Positions 1 through 9,545 of a DNA stretch of 64,000 bases are shown piece after piece. The translations under genes and the position numbers were made by a program. The stretch is from Anaerovorax sp. IOR16 (GTDB lineage Bacteria; Bacillota; Clostridia; Peptostreptococcales; Anaerovoracaceae): contig NZ_JADQTL010000009.1 in assembly GCF_017168145.1 (NCBI RefSeq), forward strand, positions 744,001-808,000. Reading direction: 5' to 3'. The stretch's first letter is position 1; every line of letters begins with the position of its first letter. Below the pieces are notes generated by a model that saw only the letters and a program-made list of their open reading frames with translations, was not told where the DNA came from and did not search any database.

Positions 1-689
1 AAGTAAATCGTTTCTTCTTGATTCAATGATCCGACTAATTTATCTTCACGAAAGATTGCAGTTCCATTCACTACGGCCATATCTTCTCTTGCAGATACAA
101 TCGGAATGGACAATTGTATTCCTTCGCTTTTCAGAATATCAATTGCCTGATATACTTTTGTAGGTGCAGCAGTAGCGACTCCTTGAGAAGTAACTAGCAT
201 TTTATCTAAGTCTAAGAATTTAATATTTGTAGACGATGTTTTTAAATCTAAAACTTGTGATGAATACGGTAAATTTGAGACCAAAAGATTGATAGAAATT
301 CGCATTTTATAATTTCTTAGAACATAGTCAAGCAGAGGAGTAATTCCTTGATTTTTTGCAATTGAATTACTGATTACAAATGTTTTTGCATGGCTCCAAT
401 ATGTTTCTCGGCTGTCAACTTCATTACAATTTTCAATAGCTTCAGCCAAAGATCTTCCATCTGCATAAATGGTTTCTACAACATTATCTTCTGATGCCGT
501 ACTAATGCTTTTATTTACGATTTCTCCGGTAACGCGATAGCGATTGGTTACCGTGTCATAATCGATTGCTGCACCAGACAAGATTGACATATCGTTAATC
601 TCTTTCATGCTTTTACAACCTGTAAGCATCATAGAGAAGCATAAAATCAAACATAAAAATAGCGTAGCATTTAAGTTTGCTTTCTTCAT
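1..689 (-). CDS. Ger(x)C family spore germination lipoprotein, 3' part beyond window
   Basis: This is the third-subunit (C-type) lipoprotein of a germinant receptor, which sits on the outer face of the spore inner membrane with the A and B subunits. The frame opens with ATG one base after the stop of the upstream gerA-type gene. Residues 1-25 are a lipoprotein signal with lipobox LTGC (Cys25). The following 'KEINDMSILSGAAIDYD' matches the usual GerC opening, in which a 'xEIxxLxxxxGxxID' motif follows the lipid Cys. The text continues in frame to base 1 without a stop, about 229 codons; GerC proteins are usually 370-400 residues, so about 150 residues lie outside. Which receptor it belongs to (GerA, GerB or GerK) cannot be told. 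Confidence 0.88.
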   Translation of the reverse strand, partial: MKKANLNATLFLCLILCFSMMLTGCKSMKEINDMSILSGAAIDYDTVTNRYRVTGEIVNKSISTASEDNVVETIYADGRSLAEAIENCNEVDSRETYWSHAKTFVISNSIAKNQGITPLLDYVLRNYKMRISINLLVSNLPYSSQVLDLKTSSTNIKFLDLDKMLVTSQGVATAAPTKVYQAIDILKSEGIQLSIPIVSAREDMAVVNGTAIFREDKLVGSLNQEETIY

Positions 690-690
690 T

Positions 691-2235
691 TTACTGACTC
701 CTTTGCCTTGTACGATTATAAGGTGAAATATAAGAAGGACGTAATTTCATCTTAAACCAAGGGGAACGGATAAAGGTATCCTGGCATTTTTGAGGGAAGC
801 TGGTGGATAGTGAGGATAGATATGGGAATCCAAAACTTTTCATCGAACTCAAATGAATCATTACGCTGATAACACCCAAAAGATATCCAGGAAAACCTAA
901 TATGGATGCTAAAATAAGCCATAGAATTCGGAATAGAATTGATGGACTTTTTAAATATGGAATCATGATGCCGGTTACGCCTGTAAAAGCTACAATGATG
1001 ACGACCGGTATACTTACGAGCTTGGCTTCAACTGCGGCTTGCCCTAAAACCAGACCTCCTAAAATGGAAAGTGTTTGTCCGAAATTAGCAGGGACTTTTG
1101 AGCCACCTTCTAAAATTAACTCAAATGAAAAGATGAGTAAAATCATTTCAAATAAAGTTGGGAATGGAAGCTCCAGCCTTGATTCGGATAGATTCAACAA
1201 GAATCGTGTCGGAAGCAGATCCGGATGGAAGGTTACTAGGGCCAGATAGACTGCGGGAAGGCTTAATGTAGTAAAAAATCCAAGCATTCTAAGCCAACGA
1301 CCGAATGTTCCAACGTAAAAATTGGAATAATAGTCGTCGTTTGACTGAAAATATTCAATAAAGAAAAATGGAGCTGTGAGTACAACCGGTGTACCGTCTA
1401 TAATAAGTGCTACACGTCCTTCTAAAAGTTTTGCAGCTACGATATCCGGTCGTTCTGTTGATCCGGTTGTCTTAAATGGGGAACGTGGTGAATCCTTAAT
1501 TAATTCTTCTACATAATTTGTATCTAGAACACCATCAATGGAAATCGATTTCAATCTTTTTTTCATATCATTTAAAACGTCTTTGTTTGCGATTTCATCA
1601 ATGTAACAAAGCGCAATTTTTGTTTGTGTCTGTTTTCCAATGGTCATAAATTCAAATTTTAAATTTGGATTGCAAATTTTTCTTCGAATTAAGGACAAAT
1701 TAACAATAATAGCTTCGTTAAATCCCTCGCGTGGTCCGGATAATACTTTTTCTGCAGTTGGTTCTGCGATGGATCGCATAGACCATCCTCTTGTTGAGAG
1801 GGATAAACCGTAGTTGCATCCATCAACAAGTAAAATTGTATTTCCGGAGAGTACTTCGGATATCAGCGGTGTCAATTGATTACTTTTAATGATATCATTG
1901 GTAAAGAGAACCTTTTCTTCGAGTGTTTCAAGTAAATTATCTTTATCTCGCAGTTGTTTATTTAACATAATCGGTTCTATGATATGTTCATTTATCAATA
2001 CATTATCAATCATACCGTCTACAAAGAGGATACAACATTTTATTTTAGGATTTTTTTGATTTTGAAATCTTCGAAATTTAATCGTGGTATCAGATCCAAA
2101 TATCTCATGAAGTTTTGCAACGTTATCCTCCAAATTAATGCTGATATTTTCTTCGAAAGATGGATTAGATTGAATCGACGCTGCTGTTTCAGACTTATTT
2201 TTTAATTTATTATTTTTTTTCAGTAAAAAATTCAT
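691..2235 (-). CDS. GerA family spore germination protein (A subunit)
   Basis: A subunit of a germinant receptor, an inner-membrane protein of dormant spores that takes part in nutrient sensing and ion release. The 514 residues match the family length. Residues 1 to about 300 are a soluble domain that contains the family signature around 'GPREGFNEA'. The C-terminal part, from about residue 315 to 480, has several hydrophobic segments, and a basic tail follows. The next gene (C subunit) starts one base after this stop, so the two are co-transcribed; a B subunit gene would have to lie beyond the window edge or elsewhere. Expression in such operons is normally in the forespore under sigma-G; I did not find a convincing sigma-G promoter by eye. 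Confidence 0.93.
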   Translation of the reverse strand: MNFLLKKNNKLKNKSETAASIQSNPSFEENISINLEDNVAKLHEIFGSDTTIKFRRFQNQKNPKIKCCILFVDGMIDNVLINEHIIEPIMLNKQLRDKDNLLETLEEKVLFTNDIIKSNQLTPLISEVLSGNTILLVDGCNYGLSLSTRGWSMRSIAEPTAEKVLSGPREGFNEAIIVNLSLIRRKICNPNLKFEFMTIGKQTQTKIALCYIDEIANKDVLNDMKKRLKSISIDGVLDTNYVEELIKDSPRSPFKTTGSTERPDIVAAKLLEGRVALIIDGTPVVLTAPFFFIEYFQSNDDYYSNFYVGTFGRWLRMLGFFTTLSLPAVYLALVTFHPDLLPTRFLLNLSESRLELPFPTLFEMILLIFSFELILEGGSKVPANFGQTLSILGGLVLGQAAVEAKLVSIPVVIIVAFTGVTGIMIPYLKSPSILFRILWLILASILGFPGYLLGVISVMIHLSSMKSFGFPYLSSLSTSFPQKCQDTFIRSPWFKMKLRPSYISPYNRTRQRSQ

Positions 2236-2392
2236 ATAATAATCTTCCTTCTATATATAAGAATGCTTCTTGTTGGCTTAGTATGGTACTTTTTTCTGTT
2301 TATTATTCTATGATTATGGTAAAATATAGGCATACTTTTCAAGCTCGTCTCATAAAAATAGTTAGAATGAATTTGAAAAGAGGGGGATTGCT

Positions 2393-2983
2393 TTGAGAAG
2401 ACGCGGTCGTTATGGAAAGAGTTTTAATGGATTGTTGTTTTTGCTTGTCATTATTTTTCTATCAGTCTTTTCCGGTTATATGGGAACAAAATATGTGATT
2501 GCGCCGATTCTTTACTCTGAACGAGAATCGCAAGAGGAATTGCAATCGGGGGTTGTTGATGAAGGGAGTGTAGCCGCACCTTCTGATTTGAATTCTACCC
2601 AAAATGGAATTACAGATAGTAATAATGATTCAAAAGCAGGCAGTCAAAATGATAACAAAACTGGTGAAGATGTCGTAGTTGGAGAACAAGAGGTAAAGGA
2701 TTTGCCAGAAAAGGCAAACACATCCACAGAAACCGGGAAAACTGTACCTTCCCAGGGAAATACAAACGGTTTATTTTGTTTGCAGTTTGGAAGCTTTTCA
2801 AATAAAGAGGCTGCGAGTACCTGTGTGCAGGAGTTGACGCAAAAGAATATATCCACTTTTATAATGGAGAAAGACGGGAGCTTTAAAGTTTTAAGCATTC
2901 CTTATGAAACGAAGGAAAAAGCAAACGCTGCGGCAGAACAATTGAAGCCTGTTGTAGAAGATACCTATGTTGTACCAATGTAA
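2393..2983 (+). CDS. Membrane-anchored SPOR-domain protein
   Basis: A 196-residue protein with a short basic N-terminus, one transmembrane segment (about residues 14-36), a low-complexity Ser/Asn/Glu/Thr linker (about 45-120) and a C-terminal SPOR-type domain (about 125-195, beginning 'LFCLQFGSFSNKEAA'). SPOR domains bind glycan strands stripped of stem peptides, so the protein probably sits at the division site or in the spore cortex layer. The start is TTG, chosen because AGAGGGGG lies 6 bases upstream and no in-frame ATG precedes the transmembrane segment. It is divergent from the germination genes and precedes rarA. The precise role is unknown. Confidence 0.8.
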   Translation: MRRRGRYGKSFNGLLFLLVIIFLSVFSGYMGTKYVIAPILYSERESQEELQSGVVDEGSVAAPSDLNSTQNGITDSNNDSKAGSQNDNKTGEDVVVGEQEVKDLPEKANTSTETGKTVPSQGNTNGLFCLQFGSFSNKEAASTCVQELTQKNISTFIMEKDGSFKVLSIPYETKEKANAAAEQLKPVVEDTYVVPM

Positions 2984-3111
2984 TCTTTTTAACAATGAAG
3001 AAGGCATCCCGAAATATAAATTAGAAATAAATATAGAAAGTAATATTATCAGTAAGGTTAAAAGATAATAAAGAACAAAAGATAAAAAAGTAATAGAGAG
3101 GATTGGAAACT

Positions 3112-4389
3112 ATGATTCCACTTTCAACACGAATGCGTCCACAGCATTTGGATGAATTTGTCGGACAACAGCATTTTATATACAAGGATTCATTATTGTA
3201 TAATGCGATAAAAAATAGAACGTTTGATTCTGCTATATTTTTTGGGCCATCCGGTACTGGGAAAACGACGTTAGCTCGCATTGTAGCAAGAGAAATGGAT
3301 GCAGATTTTTATGAATTAAATGCTTCCAACACTGGAATAAAAGAATTAAAAGAAATCATTGAAAAATCGAAATTAAAATTTTTCGGTTTGCAAAAACAGA
3401 CTACTTATGTCTATGTTGATGAGGTTCATCGCTGGAATAAGCTTCAACAGGATTCTCTTCTACAAGCGTTAGAAGAAGGCGTCATTCGATTTATTGGCAG
3501 TACAACGGAAAACCCATATTTTGCAGTGAACAATGCTATTTTAAGTCGCGTGCGTTTGATTTATGAATTTAAGGCATTGGATAAAGAAAGTCTTTTTCAA
3601 ATCCTAAAGCGTGCCATGACGGAGAAAGAGCGAGGCTTGGGAAACTTAAATTTGCAATGGGAAGATGAAGCGTTGCAAATGCTTGCTGACCGAAGCGGAG
3701 GCGACGCCAGAGTGGCACTGGATACATTGGGGTTTATTGCGGAAAACTTAAAGAAGCCGGCCAAGGTGGATCTGAAGGCTGTTGGAGAGGCAATGCAAAG
3801 GCAAACAAGCTTTTATGATAAAAGCGAGGACAAGTATAATTTACTCTCTGCTTTGCAAAAGTCTATACGAGGCAGCGATCCCGATGCCGCTATACATTAT
3901 TTGGCAAGACTGATGCAAGCAGATGCGGATATCCTAATGATTGGGAGAAGACTCATGGTAATTGCCAGTGAAGATGTAGGTTTGGCTTATCCAAGTGCTA
4001 TTTCGATTGTAACATCATGTGTTCAAGCAAGCCAAATGGTAGGTTATCCGGAGGCACAAATTATTTTATCTGAGGCAGTGTTATTATTAGCTTCCTGTCC
4101 AAAATCGAATTCTTCAATTCTTGCGATTTCACAAGCTATGACAGATTTAAAACAACGTAAGATTGAGGATGTTCCAAGTCATTTAAAAGACAGTCATTAT
4201 CAGGGAGCAAAGAAGCGCGGTCTTGGACAAGGATATAAATACCCGCACGATTATGGTGGGTATATAAAGCAACAATATTTACCGGATGATTTATATCGCG
4301 AAAATGTAACCTACTATCATCCAACACAAAATGGAAAGGAAAATGCCTTTAAAAAATTTTTAGAGGTACTGGAAAAAAAAGAACGATGA
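3112..4389 (+). CDS. rarA: Replication-associated recombination protein A (AAA+ ATPase)
   Basis: RarA/MgsA is a clamp-loader-like AAA+ ATPase that acts at stalled replication forks. The opening 'STRMRPQHLDEFVGQQH' is typical. Walker A is GPSGTGKTT, Walker B is VYVDEVHRWN, and sensor 1 lies in 'GSTTENP'. The C-terminal half carries the RarA tetramerisation region ('ASEDVGLAYP') and the conserved end 'GYKYPHDYGGYIKQQYLP'. ATG at 3112 is preferred over the in-frame TTG at 3103: GAGAGGA ends about 10 bases before the ATG but abuts the TTG. The product is then 425 residues. The stop overlaps the next gene by 4 bases (ATGA), so the two are translationally coupled. Confidence 0.93.
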   Translation: MIPLSTRMRPQHLDEFVGQQHFIYKDSLLYNAIKNRTFDSAIFFGPSGTGKTTLARIVAREMDADFYELNASNTGIKELKEIIEKSKLKFFGLQKQTTYVYVDEVHRWNKLQQDSLLQALEEGVIRFIGSTTENPYFAVNNAILSRVRLIYEFKALDKESLFQILKRAMTEKERGLGNLNLQWEDEALQMLADRSGGDARVALDTLGFIAENLKKPAKVDLKAVGEAMQRQTSFYDKSEDKYNLLSALQKSIRGSDPDAAIHYLARLMQADADILMIGRRLMVIASEDVGLAYPSAISIVTSCVQASQMVGYPEAQIILSEAVLLLASCPKSNSSILAISQAMTDLKQRKIEDVPSHLKDSHYQGAKKRGLGQGYKYPHDYGGYIKQQYLPDDLYRENVTYYHPTQNGKENAFKKFLEVLEKKER

Positions 4390-6368
4390 CAATTACAGTA
4401 GCAGAGCATTCTGGGTTTTGTTTTGGTGTAAGAGAAGCCTTACGTAAAACCGAAGAAACCATTGACAAAAAAAAAGACAATCTAGGAAAAATCTTTACAT
4501 TTGGCCCATTAATTCATAATGACAGTGTGATTGAAGAATTGGCGCAAAAGGGTGTTGTCGCCATTTTTGATTTCTCTGAAACAAAACCGGGTGATACCGT
4601 AATTATAAGATCTCACGGTGAGACAGAGCAATTTTATGAAGAGGCGAAAAAATTTCAAATAAATTTAGTCGATGCTACATGTCCTTTTGTAAAAAAAATT
4701 CATGAATTGGTAAAGGAAGCTACTAAACAAGGATACCAAGTGATTATTGTAGGTGACCCAAACCATGCAGAAGTAAAAGGTATAAAAGGATGGACGCAAG
4801 ATCGCGGAATTGTAGTTTCCTCCATCGAAGAAGCAAAGATGGTAACTGCCGATTCCCTTTTTGTAGTAGCACAGACTACCATTCGGCAAAGTTATTTTGA
4901 TGAAATTGTATCGGAATTACAAAATAAAAATAAAGTTTTAGTAAAGAATACAATATGTAATGCAACGCAAGATAGACAAAAAAGCTGCATGGAATTGGCT
5001 AAAAAATCGGATATGATGATTGTAATTGGAGGTAAAAACAGCTCTAATTCTAAAAAATTATATGAGATTGCCAAAAAAAATTGTGAAAAATCCTATTTTG
5101 TTCAAAATAAAAAAGATTTACCATTGAAAGAAGTCACAAAATGTAATAAAATAGGTATTGCGGCAGGAGCCTCGTCTCCTGAACGTATAATTAAGGAGGT
5201 TATTGCTGCTATGAGTGAAGCTATTGCTAACAAAGAACTGCATGAAGAAGAAATGAACGGAATGGACGCCTTGATGGATGAGATTGAAAAATCCTTACGG
5301 TTGCCATCAAGAGGAGAAGTCGTTACAGGAGAAATCGTTCACGTGACAAATCGATATATTGTCGTGAATTTAGGCTGCAAAAAAGACGGTATCATTCCAA
5401 AAGAAGAATTGACTTTAGATGGAGATGAGGAGCTGACGGACTTATTCCAGGAAGGTGACGAAATCCAGGCAAAGGTTATCAAAACTGATGATGGAGATGG
5501 AAACATTTTATTGTCCAAGAAAAAGCTCGAAGTCAATGAGCACTGGGATGAGATTAATGAAGCTCTTGAAAATAAATCAGTTGTAAACGCAAAAATTGTA
5601 AAAGAAGTAAAAGGCGGCGTTATTGCTGTTTATAAAGAAGTATCCGGATTTATTCCGATGTCTCAGCTTTCCGACCGTTTTGTTGAAAAAGCAGACGAAT
5701 TTATCGGAAAAGTATTACCGGTAAAAGTAAGTCGTGTTGACCAGAGAAGAAATAAAGCCGTTTTCTCTCATAAGGCTTACTTGTCAGAAGAAAAAGCAAA
5801 GAAAGTCGCTGAAATTTGGGAAGGTTTAAATGTAGGAGATATCGTAGAAGGAACTGTAATGCGTTTTACCGATTATGGTGCATTTGTAGATATCGGCGGT
5901 TTAGATGGTCTTCTTCACATTTCTGAGATTTCTTGGGGCAAGCTAAAGCATCCGCAAGAAGCTTTAGAAATTGGACAGAAAGTAAACGTAAAGATTCTAT
6001 CTATGAATACAGAAAAAGGCAAGATCTCTCTTGGCTTAAAGCAGAATCAGCCTGAACCATGGTCCATCATTGATGAAAAATATCAGGTTGGTCAGGTAAT
6101 TAAGGGTAAAGTAGTTCAGATTAAGGATTATGGTGCATTTGTAGAGCTAGAACCGGGATTAGATGGATTGGTTCATATTTCTGAAGTTGCTTACAAGCGT
6201 GTAACAAACATTGCAGACGAAATTTCTGTAGGTCAGGAAGTCGATGCAAAGATTCTTGAGATTGACAAAGAAAGAAAAAGAATCAGCTTAAGCATCAAAG
6301 AAACGTTAGAACCACCTATTTTCGAGGAAAACGCAGAAGAAGCGGAAGCTGTTTCTGAAGAAGAATAA
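4386..6368 (+). CDS. ispH: HMBPP reductase IspH fused to ribosomal protein S1-like domain
   Basis: A 660-residue fusion. Residues 1 to about 280 are 4-hydroxy-3-methylbut-2-enyl diphosphate reductase, the last enzyme of the MEP isoprenoid pathway; the iron-sulphur cysteines are Cys12 (FCFGV), Cys99 (DATCP) and Cys191 (ICNATQDRQ). Residues about 311-640 hold four S1 RNA-binding repeats; the third and fourth are the most regular ('GDIVEGTVMRFTDYGAFVDI', 'GQVIKGKVVQIKDYGAFVEL'). An acidic tail closes the protein. This fusion is known from Clostridia, where it appears to replace a separate rpsA. ATG overlaps the rarA stop. A strong terminator follows. There is no stop or frameshift between the two halves, so the fusion is real in this sequence. 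Confidence 0.95.
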   Translation: MTITVAEHSGFCFGVREALRKTEETIDKKKDNLGKIFTFGPLIHNDSVIEELAQKGVVAIFDFSETKPGDTVIIRSHGETEQFYEEAKKFQINLVDATCPFVKKIHELVKEATKQGYQVIIVGDPNHAEVKGIKGWTQDRGIVVSSIEEAKMVTADSLFVVAQTTIRQSYFDEIVSELQNKNKVLVKNTICNATQDRQKSCMELAKKSDMMIVIGGKNSSNSKKLYEIAKKNCEKSYFVQNKKDLPLKEVTKCNKIGIAAGASSPERIIKEVIAAMSEAIANKELHEEEMNGMDALMDEIEKSLRLPSRGEVVTGEIVHVTNRYIVVNLGCKKDGIIPKEELTLDGDEELTDLFQEGDEIQAKVIKTDDGDGNILLSKKKLEVNEHWDEINEALENKSVVNAKIVKEVKGGVIAVYKEVSGFIPMSQLSDRFVEKADEFIGKVLPVKVSRVDQRRNKAVFSHKAYLSEEKAKKVAEIWEGLNVGDIVEGTVMRFTDYGAFVDIGGLDGLLHISEISWGKLKHPQEALEIGQKVNVKILSMNTEKGKISLGLKQNQPEPWSIIDEKYQVGQVIKGKVVQIKDYGAFVELEPGLDGLVHISEVAYKRVTNIADEISVGQEVDAKILEIDKERKRISLSIKETLEPPIFEENAEEAEAVSEEE

Positions 6369-6396
6369 TTCGCATATAGGTTTCAAATGTTTAATG

Positions 6397-6424
6397 AGCA
6401 GAGCCCTTTTGGCTCTGCTTTTTT
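6397..6424 (+). terminator. Rho-independent terminator after ispH
   Basis: Perfect 9-bp stem AGCAGAGCC/GGCTCTGCT with a 5-base loop, followed by a T run. It closes the rarA-ispH unit. Confidence 0.93.
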
Positions 6425-6491
6425 ATCGAATAGGAAAAATCGTTAATTTTCTCTGTTGCCTATTTTATCATTATTTTATGAGGATTGTCGT

Positions 6492-6983
6492 ATGAGTAAC
6501 ATTATTTTAATTGGAATGCCAGCTTGCGGAAAGAGTACCGTAGGCGTTATTTTAGCAAAGACAGTAGGAAAAACTTTTATAGACACCGACCTGTTGATGC
6601 AGGAAAAAGAAGATGCCCTATTGCAAGATATTATTAATATAAAGGGAAATGACTATTTTAAAAAGCTAGAAGAAAAGATTCTTTGTGATTTACAAGTGAA
6701 AAATGCAGTTGTTTCTACTGGTGGAAGTGCCGTATATTATGCAAATGCCATGCAGCATTTGAGAGAAAGTGGGAAAATAATCTATTTAAAGCTTCCTCTT
6801 TGTGTAATTGAAAATCGTTTAAATAATATCAGTACAAGAGGCATTACGATGGCGAAAGGTGAGACTATTGCCGACCTTTATGAGCGCAGAACCTCTCTAT
6901 ATGAAAAAGAGGCAGATATTGTTTTGGAAACAGAGGGCATGTCGGTGGAAGAAACAGTGGAGGCAATTCTTAAGAAGCTGTAA
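6492..6983 (+). CDS. aroK: Shikimate kinase
   Basis: Phosphorylates shikimate at the 3-OH with ATP in the chorismate pathway. The 163-residue product has Walker A GMPACGKST at residues 8-16, the shikimate-binding Asp in 'FIDTDLLM', and 'VVSTGGSAVYY' for the GG(G/S) motif. The lid region has 'NNISTRGI', where most family members have 'RPLL', so the nucleotide lid is unusual. ATG at 6492 is preferred over an in-frame ATG at 6456, because TGAGGA lies 7 bases upstream of it and the product then begins at the conserved 'NIILIGMPACGKS'. The next gene begins directly after the stop. No other aromatic-pathway gene is in the window. Confidence 0.88.
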   Translation: MSNIILIGMPACGKSTVGVILAKTVGKTFIDTDLLMQEKEDALLQDIINIKGNDYFKKLEEKILCDLQVKNAVVSTGGSAVYYANAMQHLRESGKIIYLKLPLCVIENRLNNISTRGITMAKGETIADLYERRTSLYEKEADIVLETEGMSVEETVEAILKKL

Positions 6984-7757
6984 ATGGAGGCAAAATTGAG
7001 TTATTTTGAAATGATATTGCTGACTTGTCCATTGATCTTTTTATCCAGCTTTATTGATAGCATTGCAGGAGGAGGGGGATTGGTAAGCTTGCCAGCATAT
7101 ATGATTACGGGAATTCCGGTACACTCTGCTTTTGGATGCAATAAGTTTTCAGCCAGTATTGGTACACTTTTTTCCACTATACGCTATTATAAAAACGGGA
7201 AAATACATATAAGAAGTGCTGTAATATCTGCAATTCTTTCTTTATTAGGTGCTGCAATTGGTTCAAAGATGAATCTATTGATTTCTACGATACTTTTAAA
7301 AAAAATCTGTATTTTTCTTATTCCTGTAGTAGCCATTGTTGTGCTTTTCGGAAGTAATCGGGTGCGCCTGCGTGAAAAAATGTTAGAAGGACGTTTACTT
7401 TATGCTACTTGTGCATTAATTGGATTTTTTGTAGGGATGTATGATGGACTAATCGGACCAGGAACCGGTACTTTTTTTATTCTTGCATATACGTCACTTG
7501 TTGGCTTTGATTATGTTACTGCCAGCGGAAATGCAAAAGTGGCAAATTTGGCTTCTAATGTATCGAGTCTGGTGGTATACCTTCTTGCTGGAAAGGTATA
7601 TTTTGCATTAGCGGTTCCTGCTACTCTATGCAGCATCGCAGGTGGATGGATTGGAAGTGGGATGGCGATTCAAAAAGGTGCACGATTTATTAAAATTATT
7701 TTAGTTCTCGTATTAATTGGTATTATATTAAAATTAATGTGGGATTTATATGTATAG
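6984..7757 (+). CDS. TauE/SafE family membrane permease
   Basis: Integral membrane protein of the TauE/SafE family, whose members export sulphite or organosulphonates or import other anions; the substrate here is not predictable. About 257 residues with seven or eight hydrophobic segments in two homologous halves. The family signatures are 'FIDSIAGGGGLVSLPA' near the N-terminus and 'GMYDGLIGPGTGTFF' at the start of the second half. The first ATG abuts the aroK stop. A TTG four codons later (6996) has GGAGG 5 bases upstream and is an equally good or better start. A terminator hairpin follows the gene. Confidence 0.9.
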   Translation: MEAKLSYFEMILLTCPLIFLSSFIDSIAGGGGLVSLPAYMITGIPVHSAFGCNKFSASIGTLFSTIRYYKNGKIHIRSAVISAILSLLGAAIGSKMNLLISTILLKKICIFLIPVVAIVVLFGSNRVRLREKMLEGRLLYATCALIGFFVGMYDGLIGPGTGTFFILAYTSLVGFDYVTASGNAKVANLASNVSSLVVYLLAGKVYFALAVPATLCSIAGGWIGSGMAIQKGARFIKIILVLVLIGIILKLMWDLYV

Positions 7758-7777
7758 AGTATTCCAAAATTTACCGG

Positions 7778-7815
7778 AATTGCAATCATAATGTAACAGG
7801 ATTGCAATTTTTTTC
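7778..7815 (+). terminator. Rho-independent terminator after the TauE-type gene
   Basis: Inverted repeat AATTGCAATC/GATTGCAATT with a 12-base loop, followed by a T run. It separates aroK-permease from the secreted protein gene. Confidence 0.88.
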
Positions 7816-7870
7816 TTTATAAATATGATACTATTAATTGATGCTATAATTATAAAAGAGGTGTGTAGAG

Positions 7871-9532
7871 ATGGAAAGAAAGAGAAATCAAATAACATGT
7901 ATTAAAAAATGGGTTACATCATTGCTTGTAGTGATGATGTTACTAGTGGGAACACCTGAGGTATACGGAGCGTCCGGTAGTGTTAATGTGACCATACCTC
8001 AATTTAAGATTCATTTAAATGGAACAACAGTGGATAATACTTATAGGAAATATCCTTTTTTGGTATATAATGATGTCACTTATTTTCCAATGACCTATTA
8101 TGATTGCCGCTTCTTGGGAGTGGAATCACAGTGGAATGAGAATTCAAGACTTTTATCTGTTCAGAAATCAGATGTTGCTGGATCGTATCAAGATTATAAA
8201 ACCAATAATAGGAATCAAAAGTCGTATCGGGCTTCTATTTCCAATGATTTTCTTAAAGTAAACGGAACTAGCGTTGATAATAAGAAAGAAACATATCCGG
8301 TTTTAACCTTTCGAGGTGTTACCTATTTTCCAATGACCTGGAAGTATGGTGTAGAAAACTTTGGATGGGATTATCGATTTGATAAGGTAAATGGTTTGAT
8401 AATTAATTCCAAAAATACGACGGTCACAAACGTAACTTTACCATTAGCTAAAATTTCAACTGGAATGGATGAGAATCCATATGAATATCACTGTATTTTA
8501 GCAGGGAATCATTATTTCTATGAAGGAAAAAATGGAGCCATTTATATGACTCCGGTTAACAATCCTTCTACAGCTAAAAAAGTATACCAGCTTCCACCAT
8601 GGTCTTACGGCGATGGCAAACAGCTCGTTTGGGCGCATTTTATGAATGAAAGTGGCAATGCAGTTCTGCACTACCATCAAGGCGGTGCAAGCATGGGATA
8701 TGATGCTAAACTTACTTTTTCGGCAGATGGTACTTATAAAGAAGAAACTGAGGATTATTTTAACTCTGCTGCATTTGTTGATCCTGTAACAAATGAAAAA
8801 AAAGTTGTTTCCGTTTATTATGGTATGTTTAGCCAAGCAGGGAATTTAAGTTTGTCCATAGATGGGGCGGAAGCAACATCACTGGGCGATTCAAAGATTC
8901 GTTACTCAGCAACGCCTGTGATAGATGGGGACTTCGCATATGTGGTAGGTGCTCCAGAAAATAACGGTATGGAACAGGCGCATTCAAACTTATATAAAAT
9001 CAATCTAATAACGAATGAAATTCAGCAGTTAACACAAGATAATACATTTGCAACGGATGTTGCTCTAATGAATCAACAGGAACAAAATAAGAAACAAATT
9101 TTAGTAGCAATGGGAATGTTAAAGAATGGAGAGTTTACAGAACGAAGTTTATATTCAATGGATTTAGATGGGAAAAATCAAAAAAAGGTTGCCACCTTAA
9201 TAAAAGATGCGCCCAATTACATTGTTTTAGGCAGTAGCGTATTTTATACTTCCGGAACCTATGGAAATCAAAAGCTTTTCCGATTGGGAGAAAAAGAGTC
9301 CTTAAATCCGCAGGGGAAGTTAACGTCAATGGGACTTGCAGGAGAAGGGTATTTCTATGCAACCTTTAAGGAAGAATCAGAATGTTCCTATCGCTTAATG
9401 GTATTTGATTCAAAGGGAAAGCTAGTATTCCGCTCTGCAGATGTTGCACAACAAATTGTTGTGGATCAAGGTCGACTTTGTTATGTCGAACAGAGCGGAA
9501 CGGTATGCTTAACAAAATTAGCATTGCAATAG
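7871..9532 (+). CDS. Secreted protein with two copper-amine-oxidase-N-like repeats and a DUF5050-like domain
   Basis: A 553-residue exported protein. Residues 1 to about 34 are a Sec signal peptide ending near 'VYGASG'. Two repeats follow (about 45-100 and 120-175), each with 'xxxVNGTxVDN...YP.L...VTYFPMT', the pattern of the stalk-like 'copper amine oxidase N-terminal' domain that is common in secreted clostridial proteins and does not imply amine oxidase activity. The remaining about 370 residues contain short beta repeats with 'YxxDLDGKNQKKV', as in DUF5050/beta-propeller-like proteins. No catalytic motif was recognised. It is probably a cell-envelope protein. AGAGGTGTG precedes the ATG. 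The gene is monocistronic and convergent with recN. Confidence 0.75.
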   Translation: MERKRNQITCIKKWVTSLLVVMMLLVGTPEVYGASGSVNVTIPQFKIHLNGTTVDNTYRKYPFLVYNDVTYFPMTYYDCRFLGVESQWNENSRLLSVQKSDVAGSYQDYKTNNRNQKSYRASISNDFLKVNGTSVDNKKETYPVLTFRGVTYFPMTWKYGVENFGWDYRFDKVNGLIINSKNTTVTNVTLPLAKISTGMDENPYEYHCILAGNHYFYEGKNGAIYMTPVNNPSTAKKVYQLPPWSYGDGKQLVWAHFMNESGNAVLHYHQGGASMGYDAKLTFSADGTYKEETEDYFNSAAFVDPVTNEKKVVSVYYGMFSQAGNLSLSIDGAEATSLGDSKIRYSATPVIDGDFAYVVGAPENNGMEQAHSNLYKINLITNEIQQLTQDNTFATDVALMNQQEQNKKQILVAMGMLKNGEFTERSLYSMDLDGKNQKKVATLIKDAPNYIVLGSSVFYTSGTYGNQKLFRLGEKESLNPQGKLTSMGLAGEGYFYATFKEESECSYRLMVFDSKGKLVFRSADVAQQIVVDQGRLCYVEQSGTVCLTKLALQ

Positions 9533-9545
9533 AATTTGATTAGAA

